From: an uncultured delta proteobacterium
Lineage (GTDB): Bacteria > Myxococcota_A > Polyangia > Polyangiales > Polyangiaceae
Reading direction: 5' to 3'
Assembly: GCA_903892415.1 (NCBI GenBank)
Contig: CAITIQ010000669.1
Span: 1-64,000 of the forward strand
Length of the DNA stretch: 64,000 nt
Part shown: piece after piece, positions 42,645-51,081 of the stretch
Layout: every line of letters starts with the position of its first letter
How positions within the stretch are numbered: position 1 is the stretch's first letter
Position numbers and translations under genes: made by a program
The notes under the pieces: generated by a model
What the model was told of the DNA's origin: nothing
The model's database searches: none
Seen by the model: the letters and a program-made list of their open reading frames with translations, nothing else

Positions 42645-44153
42645 TCAGGACCCGAGGGTGCGCGCGCGGTGGTGGTGAACCCAGGGCGATACGGCCGTTG
42701 CGGAAGCATCGAAGCCGAACTTTGGCTCGCGCGACTCGTGGTGAACGGCCAGCGCAATGGCCGCGGCGATGCGCTCCTCATCATGCGAATCGAGATTGGC
42801 GTAGCCGAGCAGCTCAGCGCGGAAGCGGTCGATGAAACCGGTGTCGTATTTACCCTTCTGGAACTCAGGGTGGTCGAGCAGCTTTTGGTGAAACGCCAAG
42901 TTGGTGCGGATGCCCGTGACGACGTACTCCGAAAGCGCGCGCCGCATCCGTCGCAGGGCCTGCTCGCGAGTGGGCCCCCATACGCTGAGCTTCGCGATTT
43001 GCGGGTCGTAATGGCTCGGAACCTCCGCCCCAGCGTAGTAGCCGCCATCATCGCGTACCCATGCACCGTTCGGCGAACGCAGCGCCTCGATCGTCCCTGG
43101 GCTAGGTAGAAAGCCGGTTTGAGGGTCTTCGGCGTAGACGCGGCACTCGATCGCAGCGCCGCGTCGAGTGATGTCTTCCTGGCGGTAGCCTCGATTCTCA
43201 CCTGCTGCCACGAGCACCATTTCACGGACCAGGTCCACGCCGGTAATCCACTCGGTGATGGGATGTTCGACCTGTAGGCGGGTGTTCATCTCGAGGAAGT
43301 AGAAGCTCCCGTCTTCGCCCAGAAGGAACTCGAACGTGCCGGCGGAGAAATAGCCCACGGCCGCAGCTCCGCGCACGCTCACCTCCCCCATCTTTGCCAC
43401 CAACTCAGGCGTTGCCACCGGGCACGGAGTCTCCTCCACCACCTTCTGATGGCGCCGCTGGATCGAGCAGTCTCGCTCGAAGAGATGGACGATGTTTCCG
43501 TGTTGATCACCCAGCACTTGGATCTCGACGTGCCGTGGATTGACGATGGCTTTCTCGATGTAGACCGTGCCGTTGCCGAACGATCGCAAGGCCTCGCTCT
43601 GGGCGCGTTCGAGGTTGTGCCCAAGCTCGGAAGCGTGGTGAACGAGGCGCATGCCTTTGCCACCTCCGCCCATCGCTGCTTTGAGCATGACCGGGTAGCC
43701 AACGCGCTCGGCTGTCGCGAGAGCCTCCTCGACCGTGTTGGCCGAACCTCCCGGTGTGATCGGAACCCCAGCGGCGGCCATCTTCTCTCGTGCGGCGGTC
43801 TTGGAGCCCATCGAGCGCATCGCCGAGGCCGGCGGCCCAATGAAGACGATACCGGCGTCATCGCACGCCTGTCTGAAGTCGGCGTTCTCGCTAAGGAAGC
43901 CGTAACCAGGGTGAATGGCGTCAGCACCACTGCGCTTCGCAGCATCGATTACTTTGTCGATGCGGAGGTAGCTCTCCGAGGCAGCAGCTGGCCCTAGCGG
44001 CATGGCCTGATCGGCCATACGGACGTGCAAGGCTGCGCGGTCGGCGTCGCTGTAAACCGCGACAGCGCCGATGCCCATCTCGTGCAGAGTGCGGATAATT
44101 CGCACGGCGATCTCGCCGCGATTCGCAATCAGGACTTTTCGAAACACCGTCAT
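42645..44153 (-). CDS. accC: Biotin carboxylase subunit of an acyl-CoA carboxylase
   Basis: 502 residues, about 50 longer than classical AccC. ATP-grasp features: KVLIANRGEIAVRIIRT at the N-terminus, MGGGGKGMRLVHHASEL for ATP, EMNTRLQVEHPITEWITGVD for the catalytic site, and HPGYGFLSENADF. It carboxylates biotin on a carrier protein using ATP and bicarbonate. The C-terminal extension is family-like but no biotinyl (MKM) domain is present, so accB or an equivalent must lie elsewhere; it may serve acetyl-, propionyl- or methylcrotonyl-CoA carboxylase. Confidence 0.93.
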   Translation of the reverse strand: MTVFRKVLIANRGEIAVRIIRTLHEMGIGAVAVYSDADRAALHVRMADQAMPLGPAAASESYLRIDKVIDAAKRSGADAIHPGYGFLSENADFRQACDDAGIVFIGPPASAMRSMGSKTAAREKMAAAGVPITPGGSANTVEEALATAERVGYPVMLKAAMGGGGKGMRLVHHASELGHNLERAQSEALRSFGNGTVYIEKAIVNPRHVEIQVLGDQHGNIVHLFERDCSIQRRHQKVVEETPCPVATPELVAKMGEVSVRGAAAVGYFSAGTFEFLLGEDGSFYFLEMNTRLQVEHPITEWITGVDLVREMVLVAAGENRGYRQEDITRRGAAIECRVYAEDPQTGFLPSPGTIEALRSPNGAWVRDDGGYYAGAEVPSHYDPQIAKLSVWGPTREQALRRMRRALSEYVVTGIRTNLAFHQKLLDHPEFQKGKYDTGFIDRFRAELLGYANLDSHDEERIAAAIALAVHHESREPKFGFDASATAVSPWVHHHRARTLGS

Positions 44154-44220
44154 CTTCTACCAGAGCCGGACCGAGCGGTCAGCGCCCCTCTTTCGAGTGC
44201 TCAACCGCGAGCGGGCCACA

Positions 44221-44259
44221 AACGAAAGAAGCCCCGCTTGCGCGAGGCTTTTTTCGTTT
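44221..44259. terminator. Strong terminator downstream of the giant zincin gene
   Basis: Minus strand: AAGCCTCGC pairs with GCGGGGCTT (9-bp stem with one G-U, GCAA loop), extended by outer AACGAAA/TTTCGTT pairing, and followed by a T-rich stretch. It lies 53 bases after the zincin stop and before accC on the same strand. Confidence 0.85.
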
Positions 44260-44270
44260 GTGATGAGCAG

Positions 44271-44292
44271 CCTCACTCCGAGCGGAGTGAGG
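44271..44292. terminator. Second hairpin, CCTCACTCC-GAGC-GGAGTGAGG
   Basis: A perfect nine-bp stem with a four-base loop sits between the zincin stop (44313) and the T-tailed terminator. It has no T-run itself, so it may be an mRNA-stabilising 3' structure or part of a two-hairpin terminator. Confidence 0.55.
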
Positions 44293-44312
44293 CCCTCGTC
44301 AGACGTCTACGA

Positions 44313-47300
44313 TCAGTCGTAGATGCCCTTCATCGACGCGTCAGCCATGCGGAAGTCGTGCATCGTCTGACGGATGTAAGCCGGCAGCGGGATGTACTTC
44401 TCGAAGGCCACGCAAGCGAGGTTCGAAGAGCAGGTGCAACCGCTGTTGTCAGCTGCGCTGCAGGTCGGGTTGGGCGAGGTGCTGGAGACGTTCACGTCGA
44501 ACAGCACCTGCGACTTGCCGTTCTCGATGACCGGGATGTACCAAGTCGTGCCAGCAGCGCTGGTGAACTCGGTGGTCTCGTAGGCGTCCTTCAGCATGTT
44601 GTTGGCGTACTCGAGGACGCGAGCGCCGATACCACGTTGAACGGTGCGGCCGTGGATGACCTCGGTGCCGTAGGTGCGGGCAACGTAGATCGGACCATCG
44701 GGGATGTGCAGTTCGATGCGGTTCTCGAAGCCGGGGTCGGTGTCAGCACCGATTTCCCAGATACCCATCATGTTGATCCAGTTTCGCTTCTGGTTCTCGG
44801 GGAGATACAGGAGCGTCTGGGCGACGAGCCAGGTCCACTGCTCCCAGCTAACCTGGGGGTCAACCGCGAGGGTGGTGGTCGGAGCGTCGGGGTTGTCGAG
44901 AGCGACGATCGCAGTCGGCTCGAGGTTGCCGTCGGACTCACAGATGGTGCCTTCGGGGCAACCGTACTGCGAGCAGAGCAGCTGATTTTCGCCGGGGAAG
45001 CAGATCGAGACTTCGGGGGTGAACCAGGTGGTCCAGCCGATGCCACCAACCGGATACTCTTCGCTGTCCACAACGGGGCCAGCGTTGGCGCCGCCCGTCG
45101 AGGCAACGCGGGTGCCCTTGATCCAGTCATCACCGGTGAGGTTGTTTGCGAGGAAGCGACGGTAGCCATCCGGGAAGAGGTCGGCCATCGAGACTGCGCG
45201 GTAACGCGGATCGGTGAAGTCACCGAGCGAGTCACTGATGAAGTTATCGACCGACTCCGTGAGGAGGTACGGGGCGTACACCTTGTCGTAGTAGGAGCCT
45301 GCGTTGATGGTGTAGTCCGAGTCGAAGTCGCCTTGGCCTGAGCCGAGACGGTTCTCGACGACCTTACCGCCGAACGAGACCATGTCGTAGACGCCGGTCG
45401 CGCCGTTGAAGATGCTCACGTTGAGGCCGGTGGGAGCGCCGTTGTAGGCGTTCTCATCGGTCGAACGAAGGATGCGATCCTCTTCGGCGATCGAGCACAT
45501 TGCGCCGGTGAGCGCGTTGCCGATCTTGCAACCAACCTGGTGTCCACCGGGCTGCGGCCGCTGGAACTGGTGGGTGAAGTGATCGAACGCGAGGCCGGAG
45601 GCGAGCACGTTCTCGGGGAAGAAGAAGTTGAAGAGACCAGCGCCTGCGCCTGCGTCGAAGTCGAGGCCGGAGGTCAGCATGATTTCGCGGTAGATGTTGG
45701 CGATGAGTCCGAGACCCTTCGCTGCATCGCGCATCTTCTCGTTGTAACGACCGAGCGTACGACCCGAAGCGCTGCGAACGCTGAAGGAGGTGCGACCGCG
45801 ACGGTAGTTGTCGAAGATGTGGTTCACTTCTTGGGTCGTGATCAAGAAGTTGAAGAGCTCGTAGGGATCCGCGCCGTTGTCGTGGCGGAAGACTGCGAGG
45901 TTGCCGGTGTCAGCCCAACGGTCCGTTGCGAAGCCGTAGGGAGCGCGAATACGGTTCTGACGATCCACAGCGGGGCCGCCGCGATAGAAGGCACCAGCTT
46001 CGCCGCTCGTGGGCATGCGAAGTGAGTCGTAGGGAACGTAGTCAACCGGCACCGTGTCACAGCGGGTGGCCTTGCCATCCTGCGTGACAATCAGACCGTC
46101 GATCAGGGAGTCCCACTCGCCGTTCTTGCTGGTGTCCCAGTGGCGCGGCTTGAAGTCGTCAACGTTGACCTCTTGGCAATTGGAGATGAGGCCCATCTCG
46201 TCTTGCAGCTTCGAGTAGTGGATGGGGTTGCCACCGTTGCGAACCCAGGAGTAACCGAGGATGCCGCCAAAGTCGTCCATGACTCCGAACAGCGTGTCGG
46301 CGTTGCGGCCATCAGCGAGGTTGTCCTCACCTTGTTGAACCGCAATGGTCTGACCGTAGAACATGCGTGCGGCGGCGAAGTCGTATGCGCCGAGGCCGAT
46401 CATGTCTTGTGCGAGTTCACCGGCGTAATCCATGACGGAGGACTGCTGGAACATGTACAGCAGGTTGTCCGTCTCGGTCTCGGTCGGCGGGTCGAAGTAG
46501 CGGGGACCAATGCAATCCTCGCCGTCGTCGCTCACGTTGATGCAGGTGCTGTCGACCGTGCCGTCCTTCGTGCGGAGCTGCCAGTACTGCGGGCGGTAAC
46601 CCCAAGCAAAGGACGAGCTGACGAAGTTGTGGCGGTGACCGATGGAGTGACCCATCTCGTGGATGATGACGCCGTACTGGTACTTCTGAGCGAGGTACGT
46701 GCGAATTGCCTCGGCGTGCGCGAGTTGCTCGTCCTTGGTGGCAGCGCCCCAGGGACCGAACTTGCGCTCCATCACGTTCGCCATCTTGGTGTACGTGTGG
46801 GGCGTCGGCGACGACATGATTGCCTCGGAGTCGAGGATGCAGGCGCCGCGCGCGGCGAGAGCGTTCTCTCGTGCGTTGCGAAGGTCACGGCGGAGCGACG
46901 GGTTCAGGCTGCGCAGCACAGATGCGGTTGCAGCGCCAGCGCTGACACCGTTGCCCGCGACGAGCGAGGACTGCGCTGCTCCGATGTCAGCCTGGCTGAG
47001 CCCGGCCATCTTCATCATTGCAGGGGTGATGAGCGAAGCTTCCGTCGGCGTGTCGAGGGCAGCCGTGCGGCGAGCCTCCACGTACGGACGGTTGACCGAC
47101 TGCACGCTTGCGTCGGAGCGAATGGCGTTGAGGCCCTTCTCAGCCATGATCTTCTTGTGGAAGGTCTTCATCTCCTCGGTGACTTCGGGGAGTGCGGCTG
47201 CGTCGGCGCGCGGTGAGCCATTCTCGAGCGAGCGACCGTCGAACACGGCCGTCTGGCGACGAGTGACGGTCTCACGGTCTTGCGTACCGAGACCCTTGCT

Positions 47301-49448
47301 TGCACCAGCAGCGCTGGCCCAATCACGGATGTAGGTGCCTTCGGTGATCTCGTCCGTGGAGATCTCACCCTTGATGTAGCGCATCGTGTCCACGTGACCC
47401 TGGCTTGCCAGGTCGTTCACGTGTGACCAGATGTTGATCGAGGCGTGGATCTTCTCGCCCGTTCGCGGGTCGTCAGCGTCCACCATGATGCCCCACGGAG
47501 ACGGAGTCTGCGGGGTCTTGATCGTGTTGACTTGGTGATAGCGAAGATCGCCGATGCGCACGGTGAAGCCGTTGTCACAGGCCTCGAGCACCTTGTCGTC
47601 GACAGCACCCGGGTCGTCGTAGCGAGCAACCCAGTTAGCATCACACATCGCCGCGGTCACACCCTCGGGCAGCACCTTGCGCGTGTCCTCGGCCTTGCCG
47701 GCGTCGGTCTTGAAGCGCTGGATGTCCTTGATGCATTCCGGTGAGTCCGTCGCCTCGACGGGGCTGTGACAGAGCGTCGCCATCTCATCCATCTTGGCGA
47801 TGGAGATGACGCCGGCGCTGTAGCCACGCTTGGCTCCGAGGCTGTCCGCCTGCTTGTTGCAGAAGGAGAGGCGGTCTTCTGACCAGGGGGCAGCGCCGCC
47901 TGCGTCTTCGGCCCACACACCGATGGCGGCGCGACAATCGTCAACGTCGCGAGCGAGGGCGATTGCGTCCTCGTTCTCGTCCTGCTGACCGTAGTAAACC
48001 GGGAAGTCCGACCAGCACTTCGATTGCGCGTCGGCAACCGCGGTGCCCTTCAGCGTCTCCACGTTCATGCATTCGCCGTACTGAGCGGTACGAACGGAAG
48101 CGCGCATGGCAACGTCCCACTCGTTCGTGGCCCACTCGGTGCCCTCGAAGTAGTTCGGTGCGGAGCCCTTGGTGTAGTGCCAAACGATCGGCTTCTGCGT
48201 GCGCTTGACGTACGGCAAGGTGCACTTCTGCGAGAACTGATCGCACTGTGAACCAGCGCCTGCTGCTTCACACTCGTCAGCGGTTCCGTTCGGAGCATTT
48301 TCGCCAGCGGCGCAGGCTCCAACTTCAGTTCCGCAATCGCGGGTGGGCTCAAGCCCAGCCGGGGTCTTGTCGGAGGTGTAGCAAGGCAGTTCGCACTGTC
48401 CGGGGAAGTCAGCGCTCTCAACCCAGCCGGCCGGGCATTCCCCAGCTTGCTCTTGGTATGCGTGGTGCTTTTCCCAGATGTTGTAGCGGGCTGCGAAGCG
48501 GCGCCACTGCTTGTCCACGATGCCGTAGTTTCGGGCGTAGCCGAAACGCTCACCGTAGAAGATACCGAAGGCGTCGAACTTCTGGCCGGTCCAGTCGGCC
48601 GGCTCGTAGTCGCTGGCCTCAACACGACGGAAACCCATGCGCAGCGTGAGTTCGGTCGGGTTGCAGTTACCGGACGGATTGCTGCCGCCGAGGATGTCGT
48701 TCGGCAGGAAGCAAGCCGGGTAGGAGTCGATGCCCCAGCCCAGGTGCGAGAGGTCAATCTGGCCAGGCGTTGCGAGCGCCTTGGTGGTGACGTCGAAGTA
48801 GCCCTCGTCCAGAGCGAACTCGGGTGCATCCGGATCGTTCGGGTCGTTGACGTACCAGGAGAGCGGCTCGTAGGTGATACCGCCGAAGATGCCCATGAGC
48901 GACAGCGTGTCGAAGTCGTAGGCGTCTACGTTGAGGTTGCGAGACCAATCCACGCGCATGTGGGTCCGTTGGTCCCACGGGCGGTCCGAAGTGTTCTCGA
49001 CGATGACGTTGCCTTCTTCGCCCGTGCTCGGGTTGTAGTCCCGGCGGATATCGAAGTGGCTGAGGATGGGGAACGCGTAGGCAAGTTGACCGTCGACGCT
49101 GCTTGCGCCGTCGCCCTTGCCGTCTGCTCCGTCGATGCGGTTGTAGACAATGCGGCCAAGGAGGAAGTCCTCGGTCACCTGCCACTTAATGACCGTCGGG
49201 TTCTGCGCGTAGGTCGAGGTGAAAAGACCGTCCTGCGAAGCACCGTAGGCGACGTCGGTGACGACCACGCGAGCATAGAAGCTCGGGTCATCAGCGGTGC
49301 CTTGGAAGTCCTCGCCTACGAAGAACGACTTTGGCATTTGGTTCGGTTGAGTCCGGATAATGGGGGCACGCTCTTCCGCGCATCCCCAGGATCCTCCGGC
49401 AGCGAGGCCTAACATGCCTACGCTGACCGCCCGCATCCACATTCTCAT
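44313..49448 (-). CDS. Very large zinc-dependent metalloprotease lipoprotein
   Basis: 1711 residues from the ATG at 49446-49448, which has AAGGAGG nine bases upstream. The signal ends in the lipobox GGSWGCAEE. A zincin site HEMGHSIGHRHNF (HExxHxxGxxH) is near residue 930, followed by FYGQT and a Met-turn-like ...FGVMDD further on. Residues about 355-460 are Cys-rich with paired Cys. The core recalls the DUF5117/DUF4953-type zinc-dependent metalloproteases, but most members are about half as long. It should be an anchored, cell-surface peptidase. A hairpin is in its leader and strong hairpins follow its stop. Confidence 0.88.
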   Translation of the reverse strand: MRMWMRAVSVGMLGLAAGGSWGCAEERAPIIRTQPNQMPKSFFVGEDFQGTADDPSFYARVVVTDVAYGASQDGLFTSTYAQNPTVIKWQVTEDFLLGRIVYNRIDGADGKGDGASSVDGQLAYAFPILSHFDIRRDYNPSTGEEGNVIVENTSDRPWDQRTHMRVDWSRNLNVDAYDFDTLSLMGIFGGITYEPLSWYVNDPNDPDAPEFALDEGYFDVTTKALATPGQIDLSHLGWGIDSYPACFLPNDILGGSNPSGNCNPTELTLRMGFRRVEASDYEPADWTGQKFDAFGIFYGERFGYARNYGIVDKQWRRFAARYNIWEKHHAYQEQAGECPAGWVESADFPGQCELPCYTSDKTPAGLEPTRDCGTEVGACAAGENAPNGTADECEAAGAGSQCDQFSQKCTLPYVKRTQKPIVWHYTKGSAPNYFEGTEWATNEWDVAMRASVRTAQYGECMNVETLKGTAVADAQSKCWSDFPVYYGQQDENEDAIALARDVDDCRAAIGVWAEDAGGAAPWSEDRLSFCNKQADSLGAKRGYSAGVISIAKMDEMATLCHSPVEATDSPECIKDIQRFKTDAGKAEDTRKVLPEGVTAAMCDANWVARYDDPGAVDDKVLEACDNGFTVRIGDLRYHQVNTIKTPQTPSPWGIMVDADDPRTGEKIHASINIWSHVNDLASQGHVDTMRYIKGEISTDEITEGTYIRDWASAAGASKGLGTQDRETVTRRQTAVFDGRSLENGSPRADAAALPEVTEEMKTFHKKIMAEKGLNAIRSDASVQSVNRPYVEARRTAALDTPTEASLITPAMMKMAGLSQADIGAAQSSLVAGNGVSAGAATASVLRSLNPSLRRDLRNARENALAARGACILDSEAIMSSPTPHTYTKMANVMERKFGPWGAATKDEQLAHAEAIRTYLAQKYQYGVIIHEMGHSIGHRHNFVSSSFAWGYRPQYWQLRTKDGTVDSTCINVSDDGEDCIGPRYFDPPTETETDNLLYMFQQSSVMDYAGELAQDMIGLGAYDFAAARMFYGQTIAVQQGEDNLADGRNADTLFGVMDDFGGILGYSWVRNGGNPIHYSKLQDEMGLISNCQEVNVDDFKPRHWDTSKNGEWDSLIDGLIVTQDGKATRCDTVPVDYVPYDSLRMPTSGEAGAFYRGGPAVDRQNRIRAPYGFATDRWADTGNLAVFRHDNGADPYELFNFLITTQEVNHIFDNYRRGRTSFSVRSASGRTLGRYNEKMRDAAKGLGLIANIYREIMLTSGLDFDAGAGAGLFNFFFPENVLASGLAFDHFTHQFQRPQPGGHQVGCKIGNALTGAMCSIAEEDRILRSTDENAYNGAPTGLNVSIFNGATGVYDMVSFGGKVVENRLGSGQGDFDSDYTINAGSYYDKVYAPYLLTESVDNFISDSLGDFTDPRYRAVSMADLFPDGYRRFLANNLTGDDWIKGTRVASTGGANAGPVVDSEEYPVGGIGWTTWFTPEVSICFPGENQLLCSQYGCPEGTICESDGNLEPTAIVALDNPDAPTTTLAVDPQVSWEQWTWLVAQTLLYLPENQKRNWINMMGIWEIGADTDPGFENRIELHIPDGPIYVARTYGTEVIHGRTVQRGIGARVLEYANNMLKDAYETTEFTSAAGTTWYIPVIENGKSQVLFDVNVSSTSPNPTCSAADNSGCTCSSNLACVAFEKYIPLPAYIRQTMHDFRMADASMKGIYD

Positions 49449-49473
49449 CGGCTTGTCCTCCTTGATACATCCA

Positions 49474-49493
49474 GAGCTCGGCACCCCGAGCTC
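49474..49493 (-). promoter_or_regulatory. Leader hairpin of the zincin gene
   Basis: GAGCTCGG (49474-49481) pairs perfectly with CCGAGCTC (49486-49493), with loop CACC, close upstream of the AAGGAGG ribosome-binding site of the zincin gene. A structure here could modulate translation initiation or mRNA decay. No motif for a known riboswitch was recognised. Confidence 0.5.
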
Positions 49494-49915
49494 AAGTCAA
49501 AATCCTGCATAAAAACTACGTAAACTTGTTTGCCGCCTCAGGGTCTGGGCTGGGAGGTCATGGCCTCCCGGAACAATCTGCGGCGTTCGCTTGCTAACGG
49601 TCTCGGTTGGGAAATTTGCCCCACCCACAAGGGGCTGTGCGACGGACACAAAGGTCCTCGGAGCGGGAAGCAGGGTTCATGCCTAGGGCGTAGCGGGCGG
49701 CTCGTGCGGTTAAAACTCTCGATTGATCAAAGCCTTAGCTACTTGGCCGTGCTCAACTCGGGTCTTTGCGCTCGGGGCGTCCTCCTTTGCCGTTAGGTTC
49801 CTTACTCCTTTCCACCCGGGGGCGGTTGCACCACCCCGCTCGGGTACTCGGACCCGAGCAGCGGCTCGTAACACACACGACACTCGGTTGGAATGACCCG
49901 GTTTCGTGGTTGATC

Positions 49916-49950
49916 GAGGTAAGTGGATCATTATTGATCCATTTCACCTC
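49916..49950. promoter_or_regulatory. 35-base near-perfect palindrome upstream of Cys-rich lipoprotein
   Basis: TGGATCA-TTAT-TGATCCA (49924-49941) is a perfect seven-bp inverted repeat, flanked by GAGGT (left) and ACCTC (right), so that arms of about 14-15 bases pair with one bulge. It lies 55 bases before the GTG of the next gene. It could be an operator for a dimeric regulator or an RNA hairpin without T-run. Confidence 0.6.
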
Positions 49951-50004
49951 AAGCTGTCCGCAGTTTCTGGTTCAGTAGTTGGTTGAACAAGGTACGGTCG
50001 CCTC

Positions 50005-51060
50005 GTGCGCGTGTTTCACGACCTTTCAAACCTCTTCGACCTGGCCGTCTCTCGCTCGAGAGGCGTAGCCGTCCTCGGTTCCGTGTTGCTAGCAACGTCA
50101 GCGTTCGGACCGTTGTTGCTGACGGGCTGCCCTGCGAACTCTTGCTTCCTGCAGATTTGCGAAGGCAAGAACTGCAAGTGCTCCATCTCCTCCTGTCAGG
50201 ACGGCGCCGACTACAACCTCAAGCGAAGACGCTGTGTGTGTTCTCCAGGGCACTACGACGTAGCCGGACAATGTCTCACCCAAGCGGATGCCAACGAGTA
50301 TTGCGGCAAGGGCTTTGGTTGGGTGATTCAGCCAGGGCAAACGCGCGGCGGCTGCGTGAAGCTCCAGTGTCGCCCAGGGGACAACCTGGATGAGACCACT
50401 GGCCTTTGCCTTCCGAAGGATCAGGTGGCCGCCCAAACGGGCGTCCAACTCGGAGCCGGCCAAAAGTTGGGCTGTCAGCCCCCCGAGGTCCTTGTCGTGA
50501 GTCAAGGTCAGGGTGCTTGCGTTCCCGCCGCTCAATCGTGCGCAAAGGACGAGGTATGGAACGGCACCGTCTGCGCGAAGGGCGGTGAGTGCGCGACGGG
50601 CGAGCAATTTGATCCGGCGTACAACCGCTGTGTGCCTTACGCGAGCGGTGGCGGTGGCAACGAGTACACCGTCAATGTCCAGCAGTGGGCTTTCTCGACC
50701 TACGGGCCCCCCAACGGGCCAGGCGCTCCAGGCTTCTGTTCATCCATCGCAAAAAAACCAATCGCCTTCGGCGTCAGCAACGGCGCAGGTTCGCTCGTGC
50801 GCGTGACGGTGAATCTCAGCTTCCCTGGCGGTGAAGTGGCCAAGGGCATCGCCTCGAGCGTGGCGGTCTATGACACCAGTGGAAACGCGGTGCCGCCGGC
50901 TGGTGCTGCAGAAGCGCAAGCCAGCGTGGTGTCGCTGTTCTCTCCCTTGGTCGCGGGCGGAGGTCGTGCGAGCAGTGAGACTGCAACGACGACCGTCAAG
51001 TGTTCGGTGATCAACGGCAGCAAGCCGACGAGCGTTCCTGAGGTCGTTGGCGGCTTCTGA
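50005..51060 (+). CDS. Cys-rich lipoprotein with EGF/trefoil-like Cys spacing
   Basis: 351 residues, GTG start. The signal ends in PLLLTGCPANSC, a lipobox, after an unusually long n-region. Residues about 45-215 contain about 20 Cys with spacing as in secreted disulfide-rich domains (CFLQICEGKNCKCSISSCQDG, CVCSPGHYDVAGQCL, CKPPEVLVV-type repeats). Residues about 215-351 are a Cys-poor beta-rich domain (NEYTVNVQQWAFSTYGPP, VRVTVNLSFPGGEVA). Function unknown; probably outer-membrane surface. Divergent from the zincin gene across the 556-base gap. Confidence 0.75.
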   Translation: MRVFHDLSNLFDLAVSRSRGVAVLGSVLLATSAFGPLLLTGCPANSCFLQICEGKNCKCSISSCQDGADYNLKRRRCVCSPGHYDVAGQCLTQADANEYCGKGFGWVIQPGQTRGGCVKLQCRPGDNLDETTGLCLPKDQVAAQTGVQLGAGQKLGCQPPEVLVVSQGQGACVPAAQSCAKDEVWNGTVCAKGGECATGEQFDPAYNRCVPYASGGGGNEYTVNVQQWAFSTYGPPNGPGAPGFCSSIAKKPIAFGVSNGAGSLVRVTVNLSFPGGEVAKGIASSVAVYDTSGNAVPPAGAAEAQASVVSLFSPLVAGGGRASSETATTTVKCSVINGSKPTSVPEVVGGF

Positions 51061-51081
51061 TCGGCTGCTCTCGCAAACGGC

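Larger units (their letters stand above)
49449..50004. other. 556-base non-coding region between divergent genes
   Basis: The stretch between the zincin start and the next plus-strand gene holds no convincing gene; short open frames (for example 49530-49796) have no recognisable signal or codon-use evidence. It is locally AT-richer near 49500-49530 (the likely zincin promoter side) and contains three inverted repeats: 49474-49493, GGGAGG (49552-49557) / CCTCCC (49564-49569), and a 35-base palindrome at 49916-49950. An unrecognised structured RNA is possible but not shown. Confidence 0.45.

Noticed and set aside
44025..47216. Long plus-strand open frames opposite the zincin and accC genes
   Set aside because: High G+C leaves antisense frames open; the minus-strand proteins have family motifs over the same bases.
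49530..49796. Small plus-strand gene in the 556-base gap
   Set aside because: The translation has no hydrophobic signal, domain or sensible composition, and there is no good ribosome-binding site.
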